Assembly: GCA_964549445.1 (NCBI GenBank)
Contig: CAZJVS010000003.1
Location: 1 to 64,000 of the forward strand
Direction of reading: 5' to 3'
DNA length: 64,000 nucleotides
Origin: SpSt-539 sp964549445
Lineage (GTDB): Bacteria > Planctomycetota > Phycisphaerae > UBA1845 > UTPLA1
In this document: in pieces, positions 53,440 through 61,313 of the stretch
Layout: each line of letters opens with the position of its first letter
Numbering within the stretch: the first letter of the stretch is position 1
Position numbers and translations under genes: made by a program
Notes under the pieces: generated by a model
What the model saw: only the letters and a program-made list of their open reading frames with translations
What the model was told of the DNA's origin: nothing
Databases searched by the model: none

Positions 53440-53648
53440 ACCGATGCAACACCGACGGGGGGTTCGGCAAAAAACGGCGCAGGTCGCGCATCGGTTGCGA
53501 GCCGGGTTTTCCCGGGGCGCAGGGCGTCTTCAGGGTGGAGAGGCCGGTGACGATAAGGATGGTGAGGCTGTGGGTCTCCCGCTAATGAGCGGGGCAGCCT
53601 GATACGGAGGATCCGAGTAACGGCGAGCTCGGATCCTTCTTTTTTTTA
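53440..53648 (+). ncRNA. Candidate structured RNA ending in an intrinsic terminator
   Basis: No gene is seen on the plus strand here, yet stems are dense: CCGGG-TTTT-CCCGG near 53502-53515, a CCCGCT/AGCGGG hairpin near 53577-53592 enclosed by GGCTG/CAGCC, then a strong terminator at 53609-53648. Both flanking genes are on the minus strand. A promoter on this strand was not identified. The middle part (53510-53570, GGTGGAGAGGCCGG) is purine-rich. Confidence 0.45.
53609..53648 (+). terminator. Strong intrinsic terminator with no upstream plus-strand gene
   Basis: GGATCCGAG at 53609-53617 pairs perfectly with CTCGGATCC at 53628-53636, followed by TTCTTTTTTTT reaching the stop codon of the convergent PilZ gene. 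Confidence 0.88.
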
Positions 53649-54413
53649 CGCCGGTCGGCGGGGGAAGTTCGCGTTGCGCGGCGCGGGATTTTCGCGCTGC
53701 GGCTTGCGGATCGCGCGGACGAGCGTGGCGATCATTTCGAGGGCGGCCTGTCCCTGGCTGGTGGCTTCAAGGCCGCGGAACTGAACACCGAAGCCGATGC
53801 GGCCGGAGGGTCGGGCCGAGACGTGGCGACAGACGCCTTCGACGCAGAGCGGCGGGGTGCTGGGGTCGACGGCGAGTTCGAGGCGCACGGCCTCGCTGAC
53901 CCGCATGCGGGCGTGGAGCGGGGGCTCGACTTCGATCATCGTTCCGCCGGCGGAGAGATCGCAGAGGCGGCCGACGCCGATCGGAGTGCGATCGGAGGCG
54001 GCGAGGATGCGGACTGAGATCGACTGATCGGTCGGCACGACGGCGCGCTGGTAGGCCCGGCGCTGGTACTCGTGCATGACAGCGGGGGCGGCGACCATGA
54101 GCATCGGAGCGCCGTCGTCGGACATGCGGCGGGCGATGACCGACGTGGTGAAGACGCACTTCTTATGGCCGCGGCGGAACGAAACGCCGACTTGTTCGCC
54201 AACGGCGATTTCGGGCGGCGTGGGGGCAGTCGGTACGGTCGGGTAGAGCAAAGCGAGGGTGTTGGCGGCTTCGTCGTACCACAGAAAGCTCGAACGTGCC
54301 GCGACCCAGTCTCCGTCGCGCTTCAGGGTGACGGTGGCCGATTCGCGGCGGCCGACGGCCCACTGAAAGACGCGGGTGCGTACTTCGGAATTGACTTCCT
54401 TGCCTGCTGTCAT
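53646..54413 (-). CDS. PilZ-domain (c-di-GMP-binding) protein
   Basis: A 255-residue YcgR-like protein. Residues 20-115 form the N-terminal beta domain (VGEQVGVSFRRGHKKC). The PilZ domain follows, with c-di-GMP contacts in YQRRAYQRAVVP (RxxxR type) and DLSAGGTMIEVEPP (D-x-S-xx-G). The C-terminal 30 residues are basic and Pro-rich. Its start overlaps the stop of the next upstream PilZ-like gene by four bases, so the two are made together. Confidence 0.85.
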   Translation of the reverse strand: MTAGKEVNSEVRTRVFQWAVGRRESATVTLKRDGDWVAARSSFLWYDEAANTLALLYPTVPTAPTPPEIAVGEQVGVSFRRGHKKCVFTTSVIARRMSDDGAPMLMVAAPAVMHEYQRRAYQRAVVPTDQSISVRILAASDRTPIGVGRLCDLSAGGTMIEVEPPLHARMRVSEAVRLELAVDPSTPPLCVEGVCRHVSARPSGRIGFGVQFRGLEATSQGQAALEMIATLVRAIRKPQRENPAPRNANFPRRPA

Positions 54414-55123
54414 TCGCTTTCCACTCCCGACATGGCGAACTGGGGTCGATACAGGATGTCGCGCAGCTCTTGCTGAGCGGCAGCGACGCCGGGATCGGCC
54501 GGGTTGAGCTCGAACTCGACGCCGACGATCCAGGTGTCATCGCTGGCGGGAGAACAGTTGCGTACGACGGCGTCGAGACGAATTTCGCGATTCGCGCCGG
54601 GCAGTCGAAACTCGCAGGAAACGCGGTTGCCGACGCCGAGGGCCTGGGCGGCGCCAGCGTCGAGCTTGCAAGCGAGGCCTTCGGCGCTGACGTTGAGAAG
54701 CGGGCAATGGGTGTGCTGCGGGCGGCCTCCGTTGCGCCAATGCAAGGCGACACGGATGGAGGGCGCCAACTGGGCGCGCCAGAATCGGCGGCGCTGCACG
54801 ACCTGCAGAACACGCGGGGCGGTGAGGGTTAGTTGCTCGCCGTCGTGCCAACTGGGGCCTGCGAGGACGCACGATTCGAAGAGGTATCGTTCCTGGACGA
54901 AAAGCTGAACTCCGACGGTGCGGCCGGTGAGACTGCGGAGCCAGGGATGCGGTGGGCCGGTCAGTTCGGCGACGACGACGTCCGCATCGCCGGAGGCGAC
55001 AAACCCGAGCATGGTGCGGTCGGGCATGCCAGTCGGCTCGATGAGGAGCTGAGACTGCATTCGCACGGCCTGCTCGAGAACCCGGCGTGACTGTCGTTCA
55101 CTGATCGAGATGGCGTATTTCAT
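54410..55123 (-). CDS. Second PilZ/YcgR-like protein
   Basis: A 237-residue protein of the same two-domain plan. The PilZ motif is RRRFWRAQLAPS with a later LLNVSAEGLACKLD, in which Asn replaces the Asp of its partner; this is still common among binders. It probably senses c-di-GMP. The four-base overlap with the downstream gene and their similar layout suggest gene duplication. The start at 55123 is the first ATG, with no strong ribosome binding site seen. Confidence 0.78.
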   Translation of the reverse strand: MKYAISISERQSRRVLEQAVRMQSQLLIEPTGMPDRTMLGFVASGDADVVVAELTGPPHPWLRSLTGRTVGVQLFVQERYLFESCVLAGPSWHDGEQLTLTAPRVLQVVQRRRFWRAQLAPSIRVALHWRNGGRPQHTHCPLLNVSAEGLACKLDAGAAQALGVGNRVSCEFRLPGANREIRLDAVVRNCSPASDDTWIVGVEFELNPADPGVAAAQQELRDILYRPQFAMSGVESE

Positions 55124-55234
55124 GTTGGCGCATCCAGCGATCGGTACGCACGGGACATGAGCCCATGCATACCTTGGGTCGGGTCTTCGCGGACCTTGCT
55201 TGAGATGTTTGGTGGAATCCCGAGGGGAAACGGG

Positions 55235-56587
55235 TCAGGCGGCGTCGGAGGGGGCGGGCGAAGGCAACAAACGGGCACCGAGGTCGCGGATTCTCGGCAC
55301 TTCGCCCGGGGCGACGCGGAGATCGAGGCGGACGACACCGTCCGAGTATTCGCGGCCGAGGACATGGGCGTGGCGATTGAGGTAGGCGACGAGTTTGCCG
55401 TTGCCGGCGTCGGCTTCGACGCGGACACGGACGTAGCGGTCGCGCATGGCATCGGCGACACGGGCAACGAGGCGATCGATGCCGAGGCCTGCGCGGGCTG
55501 AGATCTCGACGGCGTCGGGATAGTTCAATCGCAGAGCAGACAGTTCGGCGGCGTCGCCCTGAGCGGGAACGGCGTCAATCTTGTTGAGGACGAGGAGGGT
55601 TGCCGAATCCGCACAGCCGAGGTCGGCCAGAACCTGTTCGACGGCGGCAATCTGGGCGCGGGCGTCGGGGGCCGTGGCATCGACGACATGCAGGAGCAGG
55701 TCGGCATGGATGGCTTCTTCGAGCGTGGCGCGGAAGGAGGCGACCAGATGGTGCGGCAGATCGCGGACGAAACCGACCGTGTCGGAGAGGAGGGCCGATT
55801 GTCCGCCGGCGAGGGTCCAACGTCGCGTGAGGGTATCGAGAGTGGCAAAAAGCTTGTCTTCGACAAGTGTTCCGGCGCCGGTGAGGGCGTTCATGAGGGT
55901 GGACTTGCCGGCGTTGGTGTAGCCGACGAGGCAAACGGTGAAGTGGTCGCCGCGACTCTTGACCTCGCGAACGCGGCGGGCGTCGATCTGGCGAAGTTGC
56001 TCGCGGAGGAAGCTCATTCGCTTTTGGACGATGCGACGGTCAATTTCGATCTGCCGTTCACCGGGACCGCGCGTGCCGATGCCGCCGACGGCCCCGGCCG
56101 TCGTTCCACCGCCGGCGCCGACCTGTCGCTCGAGGTGGGTCCACATTCCGCGAAGCCGCGGGGCGGTGTATTCGAGCTGGGCGAGTTCAACCTGGAGGCG
56201 AGCGGCATGCGTGCGGGCGCGGGAGGCGAAGATATCCAGAATCACTTCCGTGCGATCCAGCACCTTGCGCTGCGTGACGGTTTCGACCTCGCGTATTTGA
56301 GACGGCGAGAGGTCATTATCGAAAATGATGACGTCGGACTGCTTGTCCTGAACGCGGTCGGCCAGCTCGCGGACCTTGCCGCCGCCGATGTAAGTGGCGG
56401 CACAGATGCGGTCGCGCTTCTGGACGACCCGGTCCACCACTACAGCCCCCGCGGTTGTTGCAAGGGCGGCGAGTTCGGCGAGGGGATCTTCGTATCGGCC
56501 GAGCGGGCGATGGCCGGGCAGAATGAGGCCGACGAGCGTCGCGCGTTCCTGTTTGACGGTCGGTTTGTCGCGGGGAGTGTCGCTCAA
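55235..56587 (-). CDS. hflX: Ribosome-associated GTPase HflX
   Basis: A GTPase that splits stalled ribosomes. The N-terminal domain (LGRYEDPLAELAALATTAG, GGGKVRELAD, DNDLSPSQIREV), the GERQIEIDRR linker and the G domain (LVGYTNAGKSTLMN, DTVGFVRDLPH, LNKIDAV) are complete. The frame is open to an ATG at 56746, but a consensus promoter at 56670-56642 would start transcription inside that frame. Downstream of it, TTG 56587 is the first plausible start in frame (450 residues). It overlaps the stop of a 17-codon upstream frame by TTGA. Product certain; start uncertain. Confidence 0.92.
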   Translation of the reverse strand: MSDTPRDKPTVKQERATLVGLILPGHRPLGRYEDPLAELAALATTAGAVVVDRVVQKRDRICAATYIGGGKVRELADRVQDKQSDVIIFDNDLSPSQIREVETVTQRKVLDRTEVILDIFASRARTHAARLQVELAQLEYTAPRLRGMWTHLERQVGAGGGTTAGAVGGIGTRGPGERQIEIDRRIVQKRMSFLREQLRQIDARRVREVKSRGDHFTVCLVGYTNAGKSTLMNALTGAGTLVEDKLFATLDTLTRRWTLAGGQSALLSDTVGFVRDLPHHLVASFRATLEEAIHADLLLHVVDATAPDARAQIAAVEQVLADLGCADSATLLVLNKIDAVPAQGDAAELSALRLNYPDAVEISARAGLGIDRLVARVADAMRDRYVRVRVEADAGNGKLVAYLNRHAHVLGREYSDGVVRLDLRVAPGEVPRIRDLGARLLPSPAPSDAA

Positions 56588-56637
56588 ACTGGCTCGATGC
56601 GTCTCCGAGCCCGCGATTGGCGGGCGTTCCTCTCCAT
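56584..56637 (-). CDS. Possible 17-codon leader ORF coupled to hflX
   Basis: ATG 56637 opens MERNARQSRARRRIEPV and ends at TGA 56586-56584, overlapping the hflX TTG by four bases. The ATG lies only a few bases after the -10 box, so the message could be leaderless. The peptide is Arg-rich (7 of 17 are Arg), which could make it a translational sensor. Speculative; no homology. Confidence 0.3.
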   Translation of the reverse strand: MERNARQSRARRRIEPV

Positions 56638-56641
56638 AGGT

Positions 56642-56670
56642 ATATAAGCACGCCTGAACGGGCCGGTCAA
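56642..56670 (-). promoter_or_regulatory. Sigma-70 promoter of hflX
   Basis: On the minus strand TTGACC (56670-56665) and TTATAT (56647-56642) are separated by 17 bases. Confidence 0.6.
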
Positions 56671-56744
56671 TGCCGCCCTGAAGTGTTCCTGCCGAAGCGG
56701 GGGCAGCCGGTATAAGATGGATGGAAGCACGAGGGTGAGACGGC

Positions 56745-57950
56745 ATGAAAATCGGCGCTTCGATTGCGCGGTCCGGGGAGTGGCGGCACGGCGTTGAGGA
56801 AGTCGTGCAGCGAGCGACTGCCGCGCTGGAAGGCGCGTCGTGCGACCTGGCGCTGTTCTTCGCGAGTAATCATTTTGAGGACGAGTACAGCGACGCGGCG
56901 GAGATGATCCGCAAGCGGGTGTCGCCGGGTACGCTGATCGGCTGCACGGGCGAAGGCATCATCGGGAGCGAGGGAGAAGTCGAACGCGAGCCGGCGATGG
57001 CGCTGTGGGTGGCGAGCATGCCGGGGGCGCGGGTGCATCCGTTCCGGATCGACCAGGCGAAGCTGGAAGAAGTCGACAACGCCGAGGCATTTCACGAGAT
57101 GCTCGACGTGAGGCCGGAGACGGGGCAGTCGTTTATCGTGCTGGCCGATCCGTACAGCTTTCATATTGTGAACTTCCTGAATGCGGTGAATGACTGCTAT
57201 CGCGGAGCGCCGGTGGTCGGCGGGCTTGCGAGCGGGGCGGAGGGGCCGGGACAAGTCCGACTGGCGTTCAACGAGGATTGCCATGACGAAGGCGCGGTAG
57301 GCGTGGCGCTGTCGGGCGCCGTGCGGATGGACACGATCGTGTCGCAGGGATGCCGGCCGATCGGGAAGCCGTTTGTCATCACGTCGGCCGAGCAGAACAT
57401 TATCAAGCTATTGGGCGGCAAGCCGGCGATGGCGATGCTGAACGAGGTGTTCACGGCGGCGAACGAGCAGGAAAAGAAGCTGATGCAGCAGGGGATCTTC
57501 GTCGGGCAGGTCATCAACGAGTACAAGGAGGCGTTCGGGCGCGGGGATTTCCTGATCCGCAATATGGTCGGGGCCGATCAACGGACCGGGGCCCTGATGA
57601 TCGGCGACGAGGCGCGGATCGGGCGGACCATTCAATTCCAGGTTCGCGACGCCAAGACGGCGGATGAGGACCTGCAGTCACTCCTGGCGGCTCATCGCCA
57701 GCGACCGCCGGCCGGGGCACTGATGTTCAATTGCAACGGCCGAGGCACGCGGCTCTTCGAACAGCCGAATCACGATTTGGCGGCGATTCGCACGGCCGTC
57801 GGGCCGGTTCCGGTGGCGGGATTTTTCTGTGCGGGCGAATTCGGACCGGTCGGTGAAAAGAACTTCATTCACGGCCATACGGCCAGCATTGCCCTGCTAA
57901 GCCCGGCCGACGCGGCGGCCGAAGGGGCCGATAAATCCGACGGCGCCTAG
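56745..57950 (+). CDS. FIST-domain signal-sensing protein
   Basis: A 401-residue protein with the FIST N domain (LALFFASNHFEDEYSD, GTLIGCTGEGIIG, PVVGGLASGA) and FIST C domain (GALMFNCNGRGTRLF, PVAGFFCAGEFGPVG). FIST proteins are thought to sense small ligands such as amino acids in two-component or c-di-GMP pathways. No kinase or output domain is fused. GAGGGTGAG precedes the ATG, and a TATAAG lies about 40 bases upstream. It is divergent from hflX; the two PilZ genes lie beyond that. Confidence 0.85.
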   Translation: MKIGASIARSGEWRHGVEEVVQRATAALEGASCDLALFFASNHFEDEYSDAAEMIRKRVSPGTLIGCTGEGIIGSEGEVEREPAMALWVASMPGARVHPFRIDQAKLEEVDNAEAFHEMLDVRPETGQSFIVLADPYSFHIVNFLNAVNDCYRGAPVVGGLASGAEGPGQVRLAFNEDCHDEGAVGVALSGAVRMDTIVSQGCRPIGKPFVITSAEQNIIKLLGGKPAMAMLNEVFTAANEQEKKLMQQGIFVGQVINEYKEAFGRGDFLIRNMVGADQRTGALMIGDEARIGRTIQFQVRDAKTADEDLQSLLAAHRQRPPAGALMFNCNGRGTRLFEQPNHDLAAIRTAVGPVPVAGFFCAGEFGPVGEKNFIHGHTASIALLSPADAAAEGADKSDGA

Positions 57951-57957
57951 TCACCCC

Positions 57958-57987
57958 TTTACATTTACCTGCATTACTGTTGATAAT
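57958..57987 (+). promoter_or_regulatory. Sigma-70 promoter of the inositol-phosphate synthase gene
   Basis: TTTACA (57958-57963) and GATAAT (57982-57987) are separated by 18 bases; each differs from consensus at one position. Transcription would start about 38 bases before ATG 58032. Confidence 0.55.
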
Positions 57988-58031
57988 CCGGCCCAAGCCC
58001 GCGCCGCCCGTCGCGGTCCGGGCGCCGGTCG

Positions 58032-59147
58032 ATGATTAGCGTGAACATGAACGAAATCCGGGTTGCCATATTCGGAGTCGGCAACTGCGCCAGTTCGCTG
58101 GTGCAGGGGCGGTTCTTTTATGCCGACCCGGACGTCGATGTGCCGGGCCTGATCACGCGCGTGTTTTCGCGCTATCGGGTTTGCGACATTCATTTTGTCG
58201 CGGCGTTCGACGTGGACGAACGAAAGGTCGGTCGCGACCTGAGCGAAGCCATCTTCGCCGAGCCGAACTGCACGACGGTCTTTCAAAAGGAAGTGCCGAG
58301 CTTGGCCTGCCCGGTCCAGATGGGGTACTGCCTCGACAGCATCGCGGCGCATACGTCGCGCTATCCGGAGCAGGTGCGGTTCCAGGCGCTACCGAATCGG
58401 TACGCATCGGCTGCGGAAGCGAAGACGGACATCGTTCGAATTCTGAAGGCCACCCGCGCCGAAGTTGTCGTCAATTACCTGCCGGTCGGCAGCGAGCAGA
58501 ACTCGACGTTCTATGCTGAGTGCGCGATCGAGGCGGGGTGCGCGTTCGTCAATGCCGTGCCGGTGTTTCTGTCGCGGACGCTGGGCGGACGGTTCAAGGA
58601 GGCGGGCCTGCCGATCCTGGGCGACGATGTGAAGTCGCAGGTGGGGGCGACAATCATCCACCGCGTACTGACGAAGCTGTTTGAGGATCGCGGACAGCCG
58701 ATTCAGCGGACGTATCAGCTCAACGTGGGCGGGAACACGGATTTCCTGAACATGCTGGATCGCTCGCGGCTGGAGAGCAAGAAGCGGAGCAAGACCGACG
58801 CGGTCCGCAGCCAATCGACCGACCATCCCATCGCCGAAGGGAACATCCACATCGGGCCAAGCGACTACATTCCGTGGCTGCACGACAACAAGATCTGCTT
58901 CATCCGCATCGAGGCGGAGCAGTTCGGCGGCGTGCCGATGAATCTCGAACTTCGATTGAGTGTCGAGGACTCGCCCAATTCGGCCGGTGTGATTGTCGAT
59001 GCGATCCGGGCAGCGAAGGTTGCGCTGGATCGCAAACTCTCGGGGCCGATCATCGAAGCCAGCGCCTACCTCTTCAAATCTCCCGTCAAGCAATTTGAAG
59101 ACGCCGACGCCCGCGAGAAGCTGCGGCAATTCGCCCTCGGCGCCTGA
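58032..59147 (+). CDS. ino1: Inositol-3-phosphate synthase
   Basis: A 371-residue NAD-dependent enzyme making inositol phosphate from glucose-6-phosphate. The N-terminal Rossmann motif IFGVGNCASSLVQG, VVNYLPVGSEQN, GLPILGDDVKSQVGATI, NVGGNTDFLNM and PSDYIPWLHDNK are conserved positions of the short prokaryotic form. ATG 58032 and ATG 58047 are both possible starts; neither has a clear ribosome binding site. EF-G follows 27 bases later on the same strand. Confidence 0.92.
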   Translation: MISVNMNEIRVAIFGVGNCASSLVQGRFFYADPDVDVPGLITRVFSRYRVCDIHFVAAFDVDERKVGRDLSEAIFAEPNCTTVFQKEVPSLACPVQMGYCLDSIAAHTSRYPEQVRFQALPNRYASAAEAKTDIVRILKATRAEVVVNYLPVGSEQNSTFYAECAIEAGCAFVNAVPVFLSRTLGGRFKEAGLPILGDDVKSQVGATIIHRVLTKLFEDRGQPIQRTYQLNVGGNTDFLNMLDRSRLESKKRSKTDAVRSQSTDHPIAEGNIHIGPSDYIPWLHDNKICFIRIEAEQFGGVPMNLELRLSVEDSPNSAGVIVDAIRAAKVALDRKLSGPIIEASAYLFKSPVKQFEDADAREKLRQFALGA

Positions 59148-59174
59148 GCCAGCCCCGTTTCCGGATCCAAGCCC

Positions 59175-61292
59175 ATGCCCGCCAGCGATTCATCGTCGGA
59201 GGACCCCGAGTCAGTGCCAGCCGGGCTGCGGCGCGTCCGCAACATCGGCATTGCCGCACACATCGACGCGGGCAAGACGACGACGACGGAACGAATCCTT
59301 TACTATACCGGCCGGACTCACAAAATGGGCGAGGTCGATGACGGCACGACCATCACCGACTTCGACGAGCAGGAACAACAGCGGGGCATCACGATCTTTT
59401 CAGCGGCGGTCACGTGCCCTTGGCGGGACCACACGATCAACCTGATCGACACGCCGGGGCACGTCGATTTCACGGCGGAAGTCGAGCGGAGTCTGCGCGT
59501 ACTGGATGGGGCGGTCGTGGTGTTCGATGCGAAGGAAGGCGTCGAGGCGCAGTCGGAGACGGTGTGGCGTCAGGCCGACAAGTATCACGTGCCGCGAATC
59601 TGCTTCGTGAACAAGATGGACAAGCTGGGGGCGGACTTTCACCAAACCGTCATCGAGATTCGCGAGAAGCTGGCGGGGCACCCGGTACCGGTGGCGCTGC
59701 CGATCGGGGCCGAGTCGAGCTTCGAGGGTGTGATCGATCTGCTGACGATGCGGGCCTATTTCCACGATCCAGCCAAGCTTGGCTCGACCATCAGCGAACG
59801 GGACATCCCCGAGTCGATGCGCGACGAGGTAAAGCACTGGCGGCACCTGCTGGAAGAGAAGGTGGCCGAAACCGACGACGCGCTGATGGAGAAGTACGTT
59901 CACGGGACGGAGCTGACGCCGGACGAGATTCGAGCGGCGCTGCGGCGGGCGACGGTGACGTCGAAGCTGCACCCGGTCTTCTGCGGCTCGTCGCTGAAGT
60001 ATGCCGGGGTGCAGAAGCTTCTCGATGGCGTAGTGGACTACCTGCCGTCGCCGCTCGACCGGCCGGCCGTGACGGGACAGCGCGGGCGGGACGATAAACA
60101 CGTCGAGACGCGGAAGCCGTCGCCGGATGATCCGTTTGCGGCACTGGTGTTCAAGATCGTGGCGGAGAAGCCGGTCGATCTGTACTACCTGCGGATTTAC
60201 AGCGGCGTGTTGAAGACGGGCGTGCGGCTGTTGAATACGAACCGCGACGCGAAAGAGAACCTTAGCCGCATCTTTCGAATGTTTGCCAAGCGGCGCGAGC
60301 AGATCGACCGGGCCGAGCCAGGCGACATCGTCGCGGTGGTTGGGTTGAAGGAGTCGCTCACGGGCGACACGCTGAGTGACTCGCGGCACCCGATCGTGCT
60401 CGAACACATCGAGTTTCCGGCGACGGTGATCAGCGTGGCGATCGAGCCAAAGTCGAGCGCGGATCGCGACGGGCTCGTTGATTCGCTGGCGAAGCTGGCG
60501 CGGCAGGACCCGACGTTCAAGTACCGCGTCGATGCGGCCACGGGGCAGACGTTGATCTCAGGAATGGGCGAGCTGCACCTGGAGGTGCTGACGCACAAGC
60601 TCAACAAGGATTTCGGAGTGCCGGTGAATGTCGGCAAGCCGCGCGTGGCGTATCGCGAGACGATCAGCAAGCCGGCCGAGGCGACCGGGCAGTTCATCCG
60701 GCAGCTTGGGGGTCGGGGGCAGTACGGCGTGGTGACGCTGCGGATCGAGCCGTATGCGCCGCTGCATCGCGACGAGACGATCGTGTTCGAGAACCAGATG
60801 CGCGGGGATGCCATCGACCACAAGTACATGCCGGCTATCGAGGCCGGCGTTCGCGATGCGGCGTTGCAGGGTGTGCTGGCGGGATACGAGATGATGAACG
60901 TGCGGGCGATCCTGCTGGATGGCAAGCAGCACGACGCCGACAGCTCGGAGCTGGCGTTCGAGAATGCGGCCCGGATTGCGTTCGAGGAGGCGTGCAAGTC
61001 GGCATCGCCGACGCTGCTCGAGCCGATCATGCGGCTGCAGATCGTGGCGGCGGAGGAGCACCTAGGGGTTCTGCTTGGGGATGTGTCGGCGCGACGCGGG
61101 GTGATTACCAATACGGAGCAGCGCGGGACGAGCCGGGTTATCCACGCCGAGGCGCCGCTGGCGGAGATGTTCGGCTATGCGACGACGCTGCGAAGTCTGA
61201 CGCAGGGCCGGGCAAGCTGGACGATGGAGCCGATGGACTATCGGGCCGTGCCGCCGGAAGTGCAGCGGCGGATGCTGGAGTCGGCGTACTGA
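59175..61292 (+). CDS. fusA: Elongation factor G
   Basis: A 705-residue translational GTPase. G motifs are AHIDAGKTTTTE, RGITIFSAAVTC, DTPGHVDF and NKMDKLG. Domain IV and V segments (GGRGQYGVVTLRIEP, MNVRAILLDG, RGTSRVIHAEAPLAEMFGYAT) are complete. The gene stands apart from the ribosomal protein operon and has an extended N-terminus (residues 1-20). The Phe-containing ITIFSAA differs from the usual ITSAATT, so it could be a second, specialised EF-G paralogue. Full activity is expected. Confidence 0.93.
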   Translation: MPASDSSSEDPESVPAGLRRVRNIGIAAHIDAGKTTTTERILYYTGRTHKMGEVDDGTTITDFDEQEQQRGITIFSAAVTCPWRDHTINLIDTPGHVDFTAEVERSLRVLDGAVVVFDAKEGVEAQSETVWRQADKYHVPRICFVNKMDKLGADFHQTVIEIREKLAGHPVPVALPIGAESSFEGVIDLLTMRAYFHDPAKLGSTISERDIPESMRDEVKHWRHLLEEKVAETDDALMEKYVHGTELTPDEIRAALRRATVTSKLHPVFCGSSLKYAGVQKLLDGVVDYLPSPLDRPAVTGQRGRDDKHVETRKPSPDDPFAALVFKIVAEKPVDLYYLRIYSGVLKTGVRLLNTNRDAKENLSRIFRMFAKRREQIDRAEPGDIVAVVGLKESLTGDTLSDSRHPIVLEHIEFPATVISVAIEPKSSADRDGLVDSLAKLARQDPTFKYRVDAATGQTLISGMGELHLEVLTHKLNKDFGVPVNVGKPRVAYRETISKPAEATGQFIRQLGGRGQYGVVTLRIEPYAPLHRDETIVFENQMRGDAIDHKYMPAIEAGVRDAALQGVLAGYEMMNVRAILLDGKQHDADSSELAFENAARIAFEEACKSASPTLLEPIMRLQIVAAEEHLGVLLGDVSARRGVITNTEQRGTSRVIHAEAPLAEMFGYATTLRSLTQGRASWTMEPMDYRAVPPEVQRRMLESAY

Positions 61293-61313
61293 TCGTCGCG
61301 AGGGCGACGGTGA

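Noticed and set aside
55235..56746. HflX starting at ATG 56746 (503 residues)
   Set aside because: That ATG would overlap the divergent FIST gene start and lie upstream of the consensus hflX promoter.
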